Part shown: piece after piece, positions 33,372 to 41,665 of the stretch
Layout: the number at the start of each line of letters is the position of its first letter
Position numbering within the stretch: the stretch's first letter is position 1
NCBI GenBank assembly: GCA_036804525.1
Contig: DAIRSE010000006.1
Span: 1-64,000 of the forward strand
DNA length: 64,000 nt
Reading direction: 5' to 3'
Source: JBFLVT01 sp036804525
GTDB lineage: Bacteria > Bacillota > Desulfotomaculia > Desulfotomaculales > JASEER01
Notes under the pieces: model-generated
What the model saw: only the letters and a program-made list of their open reading frames with translations
The model's database searches: none
What the model was told of the DNA's origin: nothing
Position numbers and translations under genes: made by a program

Positions 33372-34086
33372 TTACTTCCAGACCAAAGCACTCCTTCAGC
33401 CAGTTACGGCAAAACCTCTGGCCCAACAGGCTATATTTCTCTTCTTTGCGCTTGGTTTCCTGCAGGATTTTCCGGGCCAATTTTGGCCCTCCCTCTTCAA
33501 GCAATTCTTCCGCATAGGCAGCTACCCATTCCCTGACCATATCGCCCGTAACCTCAAGGTGAAACTGCAGGGCCAAAACGTTCTTCCCAAAACTAAAAGC
33601 CTGGTTGAGACACCGCCTGCTGCTGCCGAGAAGCTGGGCGTACGGCGGAATGTCAAAGGTATCCCCGTGCCACTGAAACACGCTGAATTCACGGGGGAAC
33701 CCCGTAAAGAAGGGTGAAAGGACACCGTTCCTGGTCAGCCTGACCGTATCCCACCCTATTTCCTTAACGCCGTTAGGGTACACCCTGGCGCCGAGAGCCT
33801 TGGCGATCAGCTGCGCGCCCAGGCAAATCCCCAGCACGGGCAAGCCGGCATGCAAGGCTTGCTTGATTAAGGCATCCACGGTAATTAAGTAAGGGTAGTC
33901 TTTCTCTTCGTAAACGTTCATCGGCCCGCCAAGGATGATCAGGGCCTGGTAGCCTTCCAGGCTTTCGGGAAGCCGGTACCCCGCGTCCATTATCCGGATA
34001 TCCATGGACCAGCCCGCTTGGCTGATCGCCCTGCCTATCATGCCGGGTCCTTCTATAGTAACGTTCTGTACCACCAAAAACCGCAA
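33355..34086 (-). CDS. class I glutamine amidotransferase (GMP synthase-like)
   Basis: 243-aa protein with a complete triad: nucleophile Cys in VLGICLGAQLIAKALGA, His and Glu in LALQFHLEV. There is no ATP-pyrophosphatase domain, so it is not GuaA itself; it belongs to the free-standing GMP-synthase-like amidotransferases of uncertain substrate. Start TTG with GGGGGTAA upstream. The gene is followed by a shared hairpin and preceded on the same strand by prmA, which has its own terminator. Confidence 0.85.
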   Translation of the reverse strand: MRFLVVQNVTIEGPGMIGRAISQAGWSMDIRIMDAGYRLPESLEGYQALIILGGPMNVYEEKDYPYLITVDALIKQALHAGLPVLGICLGAQLIAKALGARVYPNGVKEIGWDTVRLTRNGVLSPFFTGFPREFSVFQWHGDTFDIPPYAQLLGSSRRCLNQAFSFGKNVLALQFHLEVTGDMVREWVAAYAEELLEEGGPKLARKILQETKRKEEKYSLLGQRFCRNWLKECFGLEVKGAPQ

Positions 34087-34116
34087 AATCTTTTACCCCC
34101 TTGATTACACCTAAAA

Positions 34117-34147
34117 ATATAAAGCGCCCCAACTTCAAGGGGCGCCT
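34117..34147 (-). terminator. terminator after prmA
   Basis: GCGCCCC (34124-34130) and GGGGCGC (34139-34145) pair around an 8-base loop. The minus strand continues TTTATATTTTTAGG. Confidence 0.8.
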
Positions 34148-34220
34148 TTGCCCGATATTTTAAAAGTACCTCGTTGTACCTCACCATTTTCTTACCATCT
34201 GCAGCCGCCGCTGTCAACGC

Positions 34221-35093
34221 TCATACGCCTGTCTTTCTGCCGACCAGCGTACTCCAACCCCTGCGCGACGTTCTGGCGGCGAGGTCGAACCCGACGGCCA
34301 GCATCGCCTCGGCAACAGAGGCTTCCTTCTGTTCCATCACCCCGCTGGCGATCAGGATACCTCCGGGAACCAGCCTTTCATAGGCCGGCGGGAAGAGTTC
34401 GTAAAGGATTTCGGCCAGGATGTTGGCCGTCATCAGGTCGCATCCACCCTCCAGGTCATCCAGTAGACTGCTCTCTATAACCTCGATAGTCCCCGCCAGA
34501 TTGTTTGCGGCGATATTACCTCTTGCGCCTTCTACTGCCACAGGGTCAACGTCTACGGCCCAGACCTTGCTTGCCCCCAGCAGAGCAGCACCAATCGCCA
34601 GGATGCCGGAACCCGTTCCCACGTCATATACCGTTGAACCTGGCACAAGGTATTCTTCCAGGTATTCAAGGCAGGCTTCAGTGGTTGGATGCGTGCCGCA
34701 GCCGAAGGCCAGGGTCGGGGCGAACTCAATGACCAAATCCCCATGCCGCGGCGTATAGTCTTCCCAGAACGGCTTAAGCACAAATCTCTTGCCGACGCGT
34801 AATATCTTGTGCGTCTGGCGGTAGCATTCGGTCCAGTCCCTGGTGGCGACCTCGGCCACGGTTAAAGGCGTCTTGATGCCTGTCGTCGAAGTGATTTCCT
34901 GCTGTAAAGTCCTGATGATTTGGCCCGAATGCGCCCTGGCCTGAAAATAACCCTTAACGACAATCCCCTCGGGGCACGTGGCAAGCTCCCGCTCCTCTAT
35001 TATGCCGTTCCCGGTGACTTCGCGTACAATGTCGCTCACGGCGTCCAGATTCTCGTACGGTACACATATGGAAACCTCGATCCAGTACTCCAT
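34221..35093 (-). CDS. prmA: ribosomal protein L11 methyltransferase
   Basis: 290-aa SAM-dependent methyltransferase that modifies ribosomal protein L11. The N-terminus MEYWIEVSICV begins the L11-recognition domain; the SAM site is VYDVGTGSGILAIGAALLGA with acidic VDVDPVAVEGA, and the catalytic-pocket block CGTHPTTEACLEYLE and DLMTANILAEI are typical. ATG at 35093 is chosen for its match to family N-termini; GGGGGTT lies 8 bases upstream. In many Firmicutes prmA follows dnaJ; here it does not. Confidence 0.94.
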   Translation of the reverse strand: MEYWIEVSICVPYENLDAVSDIVREVTGNGIIEERELATCPEGIVVKGYFQARAHSGQIIRTLQQEITSTTGIKTPLTVAEVATRDWTECYRQTHKILRVGKRFVLKPFWEDYTPRHGDLVIEFAPTLAFGCGTHPTTEACLEYLEEYLVPGSTVYDVGTGSGILAIGAALLGASKVWAVDVDPVAVEGARGNIAANNLAGTIEVIESSLLDDLEGGCDLMTANILAEILYELFPPAYERLVPGGILIASGVMEQKEASVAEAMLAVGFDLAARTSRRGWSTLVGRKTGV

Positions 35094-35364
35094 TCCATAA
35101 CCCCCGGATATCTTCAACGGGCCTCGCGTTAGTTTGAGTTCTATTCCAAGCCGGACAATCCTGCGAACTGCACATATATCCTGGCAGAAAACCCGAAATT
35201 TGTTTACAGACTGTTCAAATACGGTTCATCCTCAGTTCATAACTTCCCTGTTTAATACCATAAAAGAACGATCGCAGAAGGAGTGATGCCCTGCACCCTA
35301 CCCGGTACCGGCTCTGCTTGCTTAACCCTCAAGTGTTGAAATTACTTATGAAAGGAGACTTAAC
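35094..35364. other. intergenic region between prmA and the stalk-domain protein gene
   Basis: No gene seen. The AT-rich stretch 35195-35270 may hold the promoters of the two divergent genes, but no -35/-10 pair is convincing. An AAAGGAG ribosome binding site ends it. Confidence 0.5.
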
Positions 35365-36351
35365 GTGACCAAAAAACTGCTGATCCTGTTAACACTCCTG
35401 GTTCTCGTGTTGGCGTGCGGCGTAGCGGCCGCCTATGCCGATGAAACCTCGACGGCCGAAGACGTCTACGAAAGCGTTGAAGTCATTCCGGAAGAGCTTC
35501 CGCCGGCCGACAGCAGCAGCGATACCTCGGAGTTGGAAGAGGAACTTGGTGTCGATGAGGATAGTCTGGGTACTGAACCTCTGCCGGAACCGCCCCTCCC
35601 GGACGAAAGAGAACTACAGATGCTACTCAACCAGCTAGGGCCGCAGCTCGGATTCGGGCTCCTCGCCCTTAACGGTGAAGACCTGCTCGAAACATCCAGG
35701 AACCTGGCACAGATCGCCGGTGAAAAAGCGGCCTTTTTGAACACACACCCCCGGATCAAGCGCCAGTTCGTACGCCTCTGCGACAACGTCGTGCGCCTGA
35801 ATGCCCACAGGGTTCGGAACGAAGAGATCAAACAGAGGGTTTATCGAAACATGGCCGCCGCCTACGCCCGTCTCGGATGTTACCACCGTGCCGTCGCCTG
35901 CCTGGAACGGGCACTCAAGGTCGGGGCGCAAAACGGCGACTTTATGCGCGACATCAAATACCTGTACAAGCATATCGGGGACCGCAAGCCGAAGGTCTTC
36001 GTAAACGGCCGGCACCCGAATTTCGATGTCCAGCCGACAATGCAAAACGGCCGCACGATGGTCCCGATCCGCGCCCTGGCCGAGACCCTCGGCAGTAAGG
36101 TAACGTACAACAACGGCCAGGTTACCTTCAAGCGTAATAACAAGACGGTCAACCTTTTCGTCAACAAACCCGTCGCCATTGTCAACGGGGACAACGTGAC
36201 CCTGGACCAATCGGTTACGGTAATAAACGGCCGCACTCTGGTACCCCTGCGCTTTGTAGCCGAGAACCTTGACTGCAATGTCGATTACGCGTCCGAAAGC
36301 GGTATCATCACCGTGGACGACACCTCCGCCGAACAGGTAGACGCCGCCTAG
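35365..36351 (+). CDS. secreted stalk-domain protein (copper amine oxidase N-terminal-like)
   Basis: 328 aa. Signal peptide (about 1-26), an acidic Glu/Asp-rich linker (27-75), a helical middle region (80-205) with tetratricopeptide-like residues (AAAYARLGCYHRAVACLERALKVG), and two Cu_amine_oxidN1 stalk repeats at about 211-255 and 256-322 (QNGRTMVPIRALAETLG and INGRTLVPLRFVAENL). Such stalk domains decorate the surface of many clostridia; there is no oxidase domain, so no enzymatic role is implied. GTG start with AAAGGAG upstream. It precedes two small exported proteins but a hairpin separates them. Confidence 0.85.
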   Translation: MTKKLLILLTLLVLVLACGVAAAYADETSTAEDVYESVEVIPEELPPADSSSDTSELEEELGVDEDSLGTEPLPEPPLPDERELQMLLNQLGPQLGFGLLALNGEDLLETSRNLAQIAGEKAAFLNTHPRIKRQFVRLCDNVVRLNAHRVRNEEIKQRVYRNMAAAYARLGCYHRAVACLERALKVGAQNGDFMRDIKYLYKHIGDRKPKVFVNGRHPNFDVQPTMQNGRTMVPIRALAETLGSKVTYNNGQVTFKRNNKTVNLFVNKPVAIVNGDNVTLDQSVTVINGRTLVPLRFVAENLDCNVDYASESGIITVDDTSAEQVDAA

Positions 36352-36373
36352 GTAGCCGGTCAAAACAGGTTTT

Positions 36374-36404
36374 GCTGGAGGATCCGGGCAACGGATCCTC
36401 CAGC
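36374..36404 (+). terminator. strong hairpin after the stalk-domain protein gene
   Basis: CTGGAGGATCCG (36375-36386) and CGGATCCTCCAG (36392-36403) form a perfect 12-bp stem with a 5-base loop. There is no T-run after it, so termination may be inefficient. Confidence 0.55.
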
Positions 36405-36408
36405 CACA

Positions 36409-36417
36409 TGCTATAAT
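36409..36417 (+). promoter_or_regulatory. extended -10 promoter
   Basis: TGCTATAAT is a perfect extended -10 element (TGn plus TATAAT). The hexamer 17 bases upstream, CAACGG, is a poor -35, which extended -10 promoters tolerate. It would drive the lipoprotein gene at 36456. Confidence 0.55.
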
Positions 36418-36455
36418 GTAGGCTGGAAGTATCCTTTGCAGGGAAGTGATTCCTG

Positions 36456-36803
36456 TTGCCTGCCAATCGATTTCGCCGTGCCGGCATCCTCCTTTTGCTT
36501 ACCCTGTGGGTTATCCTTTTGTGTGCAGGTTGTGCGGGCAAATCCTCGAAGGAAGCCGAACCTGAACCGGCGCCCACGCCTGTCGGGCAAGCAGACGAAA
36601 TCCGGCAGCCGTCAGCCTCTCCCAGCCAAGCCGCAACGTCTTCCAGTCAGGTCATAAAGAGCAACAACCCTATTGCCGACCCGGAGGCTCAGGAAGTCCT
36701 GCAGGAGCTGGAAGCTGAGGTCGACGAACTGCTCAAGGTTCTGGGCAGGTGCGAGGAGATTCAAGACGAGGACCTGCAATTAGGAGGGGACCAAACCCAA
36801 TGA
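36456..36803 (+). CDS. small exported lipoprotein-like protein
   Basis: 115 aa. A hydrophobic N-terminal segment ends at CAGCAG (Cys about 23 or 26), an imperfect lipobox, followed by a Ser/Pro/Glu-rich linker and a short acidic helix (AQEVLQELEAEVDELLKVLG). No known family. Start TTG, with GGGAAGTG about 8 bases upstream. Its stop overlaps the ATG of the next gene (ATGA), so the two are co-translated. Confidence 0.7.
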   Translation: MPANRFRRAGILLLLTLWVILLCAGCAGKSSKEAEPEPAPTPVGQADEIRQPSASPSQAATSSSQVIKSNNPIADPEAQEVLQELEAEVDELLKVLGRCEEIQDEDLQLGGDQTQ

Positions 36804-37291
36804 GAAAGACTGTATTAATCATCCTTGCCCTGGCAGTCCTCCTGTCGGTAGGCATTTCGGTCGCTTGTGCCCGAACGGGCACCTATGACCGAATCCTGCA
36901 GCCCACATCCCGGGACGGCGTGAGAACCTTGCAGCAGGAGGTTGCCGAAGGCAGGCAACAAGCCCGCGACTTGCAGAAGCTCACTAAGTTGAAGCTGGAG
37001 CAAGTCAAGGTCAGACTTAACGAAAACAGACAGGAGCCGGAGCGTTTAACGTCCCAGGAAGTGACCCTGGTGCGCCAACACCTTTCCTTAATCAAAAAAA
37101 AGAGAACGGCCCTTGACCGGACAGCGGGGATGATCAGGGCCAAAACCATCGACCTTCGAATCCACATCCGTCAGAGGAATCTTGCCGCCGTAAAGTCAGA
37201 CCTTGAGGCGATCATCAGAATCCAAAATCATCGTATCGCCCTACTAAGAGACATCAACGCCAGCCTGGACACGATTCTGGCAGTTCTGTAA
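36800..37291 (+). CDS. exported coiled-coil protein of unknown function
   Basis: 163 aa. Signal peptide (about 1-25, VLIILALAVLLSVGISVACA) followed by an almost continuous basic/acidic helix with heptad character (LQQEVAEGRQQARDLQKL, LKLEQVKVRLNENRQEPERL). I do not recognise a family. ATG at 36800 overlaps the stop of the lipoprotein gene; an in-frame codon further upstream is unlikely. A terminator follows. Confidence 0.7.
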   Translation: MRKTVLIILALAVLLSVGISVACARTGTYDRILQPTSRDGVRTLQQEVAEGRQQARDLQKLTKLKLEQVKVRLNENRQEPERLTSQEVTLVRQHLSLIKKKRTALDRTAGMIRAKTIDLRIHIRQRNLAAVKSDLEAIIRIQNHRIALLRDINASLDTILAVL

Positions 37292-37302
37292 CGCAATACG
37301 GA

Positions 37303-37331
37303 AGGCGCTCCCAATCGGGTCAGCGCCTTTT
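37303..37331. terminator. terminator between convergent genes
   Basis: AAGGCGCT (37303-37310) and AGCGCCTT (37322-37329) form an 8-bp stem followed by TTAATTC on the plus strand. It ends at the stop codon of the minus-strand histidine kinase. Confidence 0.75.
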
Positions 37332-38739
37332 AATTCTCCGGAATGAAAAAGGTTATCTCCAGTCCCCTGCAATCCGCCCTGTTTTTGGCTTCAATACGTC
37401 CGCCGTGAAGTTCAACAAGCTGTTTGGCAATGCTCAGTCCCAGCCCCGTCCCGCCCGAACCGTTGTTCCGCGACTTCTCCACCCGGTGGAACTTGTCAAA
37501 AATGCGGTCGAGTTCCGCTTCCGGCACGCCCGGGCCGGTATCCGAAACCTTGATCTGGCTGCCGCCGGCTGCCTGCACGGCCTCGACGCTGACCTCCCCA
37601 CCGGGAGGAGTGTAACGGATCGCATTGCCGACCAGGTTTAAAAGGACCTGCTTCAGGCGGTCGGCGTCGGCATAAACAAACTGTAAGCCGGCAGCAATGC
37701 TTGTCCTCAGAACCGTTCCCTTCGCCGCGGCTTCGAGGCTGAAATAATCGCTCACATCCTGCAGGATGTCCTGCAGGGCCACCTTCTCCTTGTGCAGTTG
37801 TAACGAACCGGCCTGTATGCGCGCCAGATCCAGCAGATCGCTAACCAGCCGAACCAGCCTGTTGGTTTCCCCGAACGCAAGGCGCAGATACTTATCTTGT
37901 TCCTGGGGCTGGACGACACCGTCCAGAATGCCCTGGATAAACCCGCGGACCGTGGCGAGAGGCGTGCGCAGCTCGTGAGAAACGTTTGCAATCAGATCCC
38001 GGCGTACTTCTTCCGTACGTCGGAGCTGTCGCTGCATATAGTTGAAGGTCCGCCCCAATTGAGCAATTTCGTCGTTTCCATTAACGGGAAGGTCACCGAC
38101 AAAAGCGCCGTCGGCGATCTTCCTAGCCGCGGCCCCCATAGCCGCAATCGGCCTGGTAATGCGCCGGGAAACACAGTATATAACGGCCGCCGCTACCAGC
38201 ACGGCAATGAGGAACCCGGTCCAGAGCACCTTGCGGACGGCCTTGAGTGGCTCCTCGACTTCCGTAAGAGGTGAAAAAAGCAGAATGACTCCCTTGATAT
38301 CCCCTTTCAATGTAAGAGGCATTCCGACAAGAACCACCTGCGTGTCCGGACTTATGGACTCCCTCTTTCTGACCACGGTCTCTCCCTGAAGGATCCGCTC
38401 GGCGTACCCGATCACGTGCTCCCTGAATCTCCCGGAGGAGATCCCCTCCAGATGCTCTGCCGTTACCGAGCTGCCGGTCTTAATGGCCAGGATTTTGGTG
38501 TTGGCTGCGTAACCCATCGCGTTCAGGGCTTGCTGGAACTCACCCCGGGCAAGGGTTCCATCCTCCAGTTCCGCCGTCAGGGCGTTGATCCGGTGCCCCA
38601 GTCTTAGGAGCTCTTTCTGTTTGCTGTTAAAGAAGTAATAAGAGAAGTACTGCGACAACCCGGCAGAAAGGGCAAGAGCCAGCGAGACGCTGATCAGGAG
38701 ATAGACGGCCAGAAGCTTGCGGAAAACGCTGTTGAACAT
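37330..38739 (-). CDS. membrane sensor histidine kinase (PhoR/ResE type)
   Basis: 469-aa kinase. Transmembrane helix 1 at about 9-30, an extracytoplasmic sensor region 31-170, helix 2 at 171-190, a HAMP domain at 191-243, and HisKA with phosphoacceptor His255 in NVSHELRTPLATVRGFI. The ATP-binding domain (about 365-469) has N box LLNLVGNAIRYT, G1 DTGPGVPE and G2 GTGLGLSIAKQL. ATG at 38739 is chosen because GGAGG lies 9 bases upstream; the open frame continues further without a site. One base separates it from the response-regulator stop. Confidence 0.93.
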   Translation of the reverse strand: MFNSVFRKLLAVYLLISVSLALALSAGLSQYFSYYFFNSKQKELLRLGHRINALTAELEDGTLARGEFQQALNAMGYAANTKILAIKTGSSVTAEHLEGISSGRFREHVIGYAERILQGETVVRKRESISPDTQVVLVGMPLTLKGDIKGVILLFSPLTEVEEPLKAVRKVLWTGFLIAVLVAAAVIYCVSRRITRPIAAMGAAARKIADGAFVGDLPVNGNDEIAQLGRTFNYMQRQLRRTEEVRRDLIANVSHELRTPLATVRGFIQGILDGVVQPQEQDKYLRLAFGETNRLVRLVSDLLDLARIQAGSLQLHKEKVALQDILQDVSDYFSLEAAAKGTVLRTSIAAGLQFVYADADRLKQVLLNLVGNAIRYTPPGGEVSVEAVQAAGGSQIKVSDTGPGVPEAELDRIFDKFHRVEKSRNNGSGGTGLGLSIAKQLVELHGGRIEAKNRADCRGLEITFFIPEN

Positions 38740-38740
38740 C

Positions 38741-39430
38741 CTACCGGTCCTCCACCTTATAGCCGACACCCCAGACGGTGGCGATGCGCCAGGAAACGGC
38801 CTTCCCCTCCAGCTTCTCCCGCAGGCGCTTGATGTGGACATCGACCGTGCGCGTCTCACCGGCGTAATCATACCCCCAGACGCGGTCCAACAGCTGTTCG
38901 CGTGTGAAGACCCTGTTCCGGTTCGTCAGGAGGAAATAAAGCAGCTGGATCTCCTTGGGCTTTAGGTCGATCGGTTCTCCCCGCCAGCGAACGTCATAAC
39001 GTTCTAGATCGACAACAAGGTCGTTAATGACCACCTGTTGCCCCCCGGATGGTTGGCTCCCCTTCTTCCTGCGGAGCTGCGCGCGCACGCGGGCCACTAC
39101 TTCCGGCGGATCGAAGGGTTTAACCACGTAGTCATCGGCCCCGGCGTCCAAACCGGTAATCTTGTCTTCCGTGGCATCCCGGGCGGTGAGCATGATGATC
39201 GGAACGTCGCTCTCCCGCCTGATCATCCGGCAGACGTCCCATCCCCCGATGATCGGTAGCATGACGTCCAGGATGACAATGTCGGGATTATAGTCCTTGA
39301 AAAGGGTAAGCGCTGTGCTTCCGTCATGGGCGAAGGCGGTATCATATCCCTGCGAAGCCAGGTACAGACGAAGAAGCTCACAGATATTCAGGTCATCATC
39401 CACAATGAGGACTTTTCCGTTTCCAGCCAT
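38741..39430 (-). CDS. OmpR/PhoB-family response regulator
   Basis: 229-aa regulator. The receiver domain (about 1-120) has DDD near the N-terminus, phosphoacceptor Asp in DIVILDVMLPIIGG and the Lys of VVKPFDPPE. The C-terminal winged helix (about 135-228) has VDLERYDVRWRGEPIDLKPKEIQLL and RTVDVHIKRLREKL. It is co-transcribed with the kinase gene that starts one base after its stop. Target genes are not visible from the sequence. Confidence 0.94.
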   Translation of the reverse strand: MAGNGKVLIVDDDLNICELLRLYLASQGYDTAFAHDGSTALTLFKDYNPDIVILDVMLPIIGGWDVCRMIRRESDVPIIMLTARDATEDKITGLDAGADDYVVKPFDPPEVVARVRAQLRRKKGSQPSGGQQVVINDLVVDLERYDVRWRGEPIDLKPKEIQLLYFLLTNRNRVFTREQLLDRVWGYDYAGETRTVDVHIKRLREKLEGKAVSWRIATVWGVGYKVEDR

Positions 39431-39505
39431 TCCTATCCCCCCGCACCCCCAACACGGCGGCTGCTTTCAGTTCAGCTCGTTTTGCGGCATTACCGGATTT
39501 GGCCT

Positions 39506-40255
39506 CTATGTCTCCGAGGAACGGCGACGCAACATCGACGGCTTGTGAACCTTGGAGCCGCTTTCCCCTTCGTCTTCCGACGAACCGCGACCGCCCGACA
39601 CCCGGTTCATGAAATGCCCCGCCGCCGGGACTATAAACACAACCGCCAGCGGCACCAGGATGTCCAAGGGCAGGGCAAAGCTTTGCACCCAATGGTGTAA
39701 TTTCGGGTCCTCAACGATCATCTTCCCCGCCGTCCACGCCAGCACGCCTGCCCCCACGTAGACGACCAGCGGCGTCTTTTCCATCAGCTTCAGGATCAGC
39801 TTGCTGCCCCAGATGATAATCGGAACGCTGATAGCCAGGCCGATAATAATCAGCGGGATGTGCCCGTCAGCCGCCCCGGCTACTGCCAGGACATTGTCCA
39901 ACCCCATGGCGACGTCAGCCACGATGATGATCTTTACCGCCTGTAACAAGGTCGTCCCGCTGGCAACCTTTTCAAAAGTGACTTCTTCGTTTTTGAGAAG
40001 CCTAACGGCGATCCAGATCAGGATGAGTCCACCGACCAGCTTGAGGAAGGGTATCATCAGCAGGTACACGGCAAAGGCGGCCAACATCCCCCGGACGAGA
40101 ATAGCCCCGGCCGCCCCGAAGACAATCGCCCGGTTGCGCTGGGGGCCGGGGAGTTTCCGGCTGGCCATGGCGATCACGATGGCGTTGTCGCCGCCCAGTA
40201 CGATATCAATAATAATGATTGATGCAAGAGCCCAAAGCAACTCCAGGTCGCTCAT
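39506..40255 (-). CDS. TerC/YjbE-family membrane protein, probable manganese exporter
   Basis: 249-aa TerC-family protein with about seven transmembrane helices. The N-terminal half has IIIIDIVLGGDNAIVIAMASR, with the acidic residue pair typical of the family, and the second half repeats it as IIIVADVAMGLDNVLAVAGAA. Homologues under yybP-ykoY control export manganese, and such a riboswitch lies directly upstream here, so manganese export is a strong inference. The C-terminal tail (about 215-249) is charged. ATG at 40255 is 10 bases from AAAGG. Confidence 0.88.
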   Translation of the reverse strand: MSDLELLWALASIIIIDIVLGGDNAIVIAMASRKLPGPQRNRAIVFGAAGAILVRGMLAAFAVYLLMIPFLKLVGGLILIWIAVRLLKNEEVTFEKVASGTTLLQAVKIIIVADVAMGLDNVLAVAGAADGHIPLIIIGLAISVPIIIWGSKLILKLMEKTPLVVYVGAGVLAWTAGKMIVEDPKLHHWVQSFALPLDILVPLAVVFIVPAAGHFMNRVSGGRGSSEDEGESGSKVHKPSMLRRRSSET

Positions 40256-40281
40256 CAAGATCACGCCTTTCTTCAGACAAC

Positions 40282-40410
40282 AAAAAGACCTCTACCACAA
40301 CGGTAGAGGTCTCGCTAACAACGCCTGCACGCTGCCAACAAAGCCGGGAGCACCGAGCCCCGTCCTGACGGCTGTTGTTGTAAAAGCTACTCCCCTCGGC
40401 GCCTGTTTAC
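40282..40410 (-). promoter_or_regulatory. yybP-ykoY manganese riboswitch with terminator
   Basis: On the minus strand the conserved core is readable: GGGGAGTAGC near the 5' side, then GACGGGGCTCGGTGCTCCCGG, and finally GAGACC. The final strand forms a 10-bp hairpin (GACCTCTACC / GGTAGAGGTC, 40287-40311) followed by TTTTTG, an intrinsic terminator. In the known family Mn2+ binding disrupts the terminator so transcription proceeds. The next gene is the TerC-family exporter. Confidence 0.93.
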
Positions 40411-40421
40411 TTCACTTTCTT

Positions 40422-40450
40422 ATTATACAACTTGTCCTTACCCCGCACAA
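40422..40450 (-). promoter_or_regulatory. promoter of the manganese riboswitch transcript
   Basis: On the minus strand TTGTGC (40450-40445) and TATAAT (40427-40422) are separated by 17 bases, a good SigA-type pair just upstream of the aptamer. Confidence 0.75.
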
Positions 40451-40570
40451 GCTATTTTCGCCATGAGCACCATTCATTTATAAAACTTTGCACGGCTTAT
40501 CAACCTAAAACAGGCGAAACCGTTAACTTGAACGGATGGACTGCGGTAACTACCGCAGGTTCGGCGCTCC

Positions 40571-40651
40571 TCACGGCGCAAAAAACCAGTAAACCGCAAG
40601 AGCAGCAATAATGGCCAGGATAAGCACCCAATTTTTTCTTAAGAATGACAT
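40571..40651 (-). CDS. 26-aa single-helix membrane protein
   Basis: A short open frame starting ATG at 40651, with GAAGGA a few bases before it, encodes a 26-residue peptide. Its N-terminus is MSFLRKNW, followed by a hydrophobic stretch (VLILAIIAALAVYWFF) and a short tail AP. One membrane-spanning helix with two positive residues before it fits an inside N-terminus. Family unknown; short proteins like this are often missed. It is downstream of the M48 protease gene on the same strand and may be in its transcript. Confidence 0.6.
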   Translation of the reverse strand: MSFLRKNWVLILAIIAALAVYWFFAP

Positions 40652-40684
40652 TTTTTTTCCTTCCCTCCCGCCGGTCGTTATTCC

Positions 40685-40813
40685 TTACACCTTCTCCGCA
40701 TCATAATCGTTTCCCCGCCGATACCCCGGTTGTCCGTTTTTAATTACAACGACTGTCGTCCGGGGATTCTTCCCGAGCAGACCCGCGAGCATTTGGTGAC
40801 CCTTCGAATGCAT
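40685..40813 (-). CDS. possible 42-aa small protein
   Basis: ATG at 40813, with GGAG 5 bases before it, opens a 42-codon frame with codon use like its neighbours (a longer frame opens upstream but overlaps the M48 gene). It contains TTVVVIKNGQPGYRRGNDY and no recognisable domain. It overlaps no other gene apart from starting 15 bases after the M48 stop. Weak case: could be chance. Confidence 0.3.
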   Translation of the reverse strand: MHSKGHQMLAGLLGKNPRTTVVVIKNGQPGYRRGNDYDAEKV

Positions 40814-40827
40814 CCACTCCGCGGGGA

Positions 40828-41610
40828 TCAAGCCTCTACCGCATTGTGCATGTACCGATCCTTCAAAGCACCCGCACCCAGGTACTGTTCCACGGCCGCC
40901 ACTCTTTTGGGGAGGTTCGGGTGCGTGGAAAGCATTTCCGCCAGCCATACCCAGAAACCGCGGTTAGTCCGGACCTGATCGACAAAGCTGGCCTTGTTGA
41001 CCTTCCTGTAAAGGTTTCGCCCCGCCGCAAGCAGGACGAGACCCCCTACCGCACCTTCCGGGACAAAATGGGCGGCGTTTCGGTCAGCGGTGTATTCGCA
41101 AGCCCGCCGGTAGGCGTGACCTAAGAACGGCACCAGCAAGCCCGGGTACAGTAAGACGTTCCAGATCAGGTGCCGGCACCGTACGTGCCCGAACTCGTGC
41201 GCCAGAATGAACTTGAGTTCCGCTTCACCGCCGCTAAGGACCAGTTCAAAGAGTTCGCTGTAGAGAATAACGAAATGTTTCCCAACGAACCTGGTGGCAA
41301 GAGCATTAAGCAGGCCGCCCGACTCCATCAGGTAGATTTCCGGCAGGGTCTTGAGCCCCATTTCAGCGGCAAGATCCCTCGCCGTCCCGTAGACCTCGGG
41401 GAACTGATCCTCCCCGAGGCGGACACAGTTGCCTCGCACGTAACCGATGAAGACACCTTGGATCACAAACAGGATCAGAAATCCGAGAAGAAGATAAACA
41501 AGCCCCACCAGTGAAACGATGAGCACGACGTAAAGGGCTACACTGACGAGGATGAGCAGTATCAGGTAGAGCGTTTCCTTGTCGTTGGTCAACTTGGGCT
41601 GCACTCGCAT
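40828..41610 (-). CDS. M48-family membrane zinc metalloprotease
   Basis: 260 aa. Two N-terminal transmembrane helices (about 13-34 and 36-58), then a peptidase M48 domain with zinc-binding HEFGH in AHEFGHVRCRH (about 139-149) and the third ligand Glu in RACEYTADR. A substrate role in membrane protein quality control is inferred from HtpX-type relatives. The start is ATG with AGGAGGATG nearby. It is followed by two very short candidate genes. Confidence 0.88.
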   Translation of the reverse strand: MRVQPKLTNDKETLYLILLILVSVALYVVLIVSLVGLVYLLLGFLILFVIQGVFIGYVRGNCVRLGEDQFPEVYGTARDLAAEMGLKTLPEIYLMESGGLLNALATRFVGKHFVILYSELFELVLSGGEAELKFILAHEFGHVRCRHLIWNVLLYPGLLVPFLGHAYRRACEYTADRNAAHFVPEGAVGGLVLLAAGRNLYRKVNKASFVDQVRTNRGFWVWLAEMLSTHPNLPKRVAAVEQYLGAGALKDRYMHNAVEA

Positions 41611-41665
41611 CCTCCTCCTTACAAAACACTTCGTTGATTAACTATTCGGCTTAGGCCAACACTGC

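Noticed and set aside
36374..36404. Hairpin as a site-specific recombination or attachment site
   Set aside because: The inverted repeat contains a simple palindromic core and lies between ordinary genes; no integrase or duplicated arm is present.
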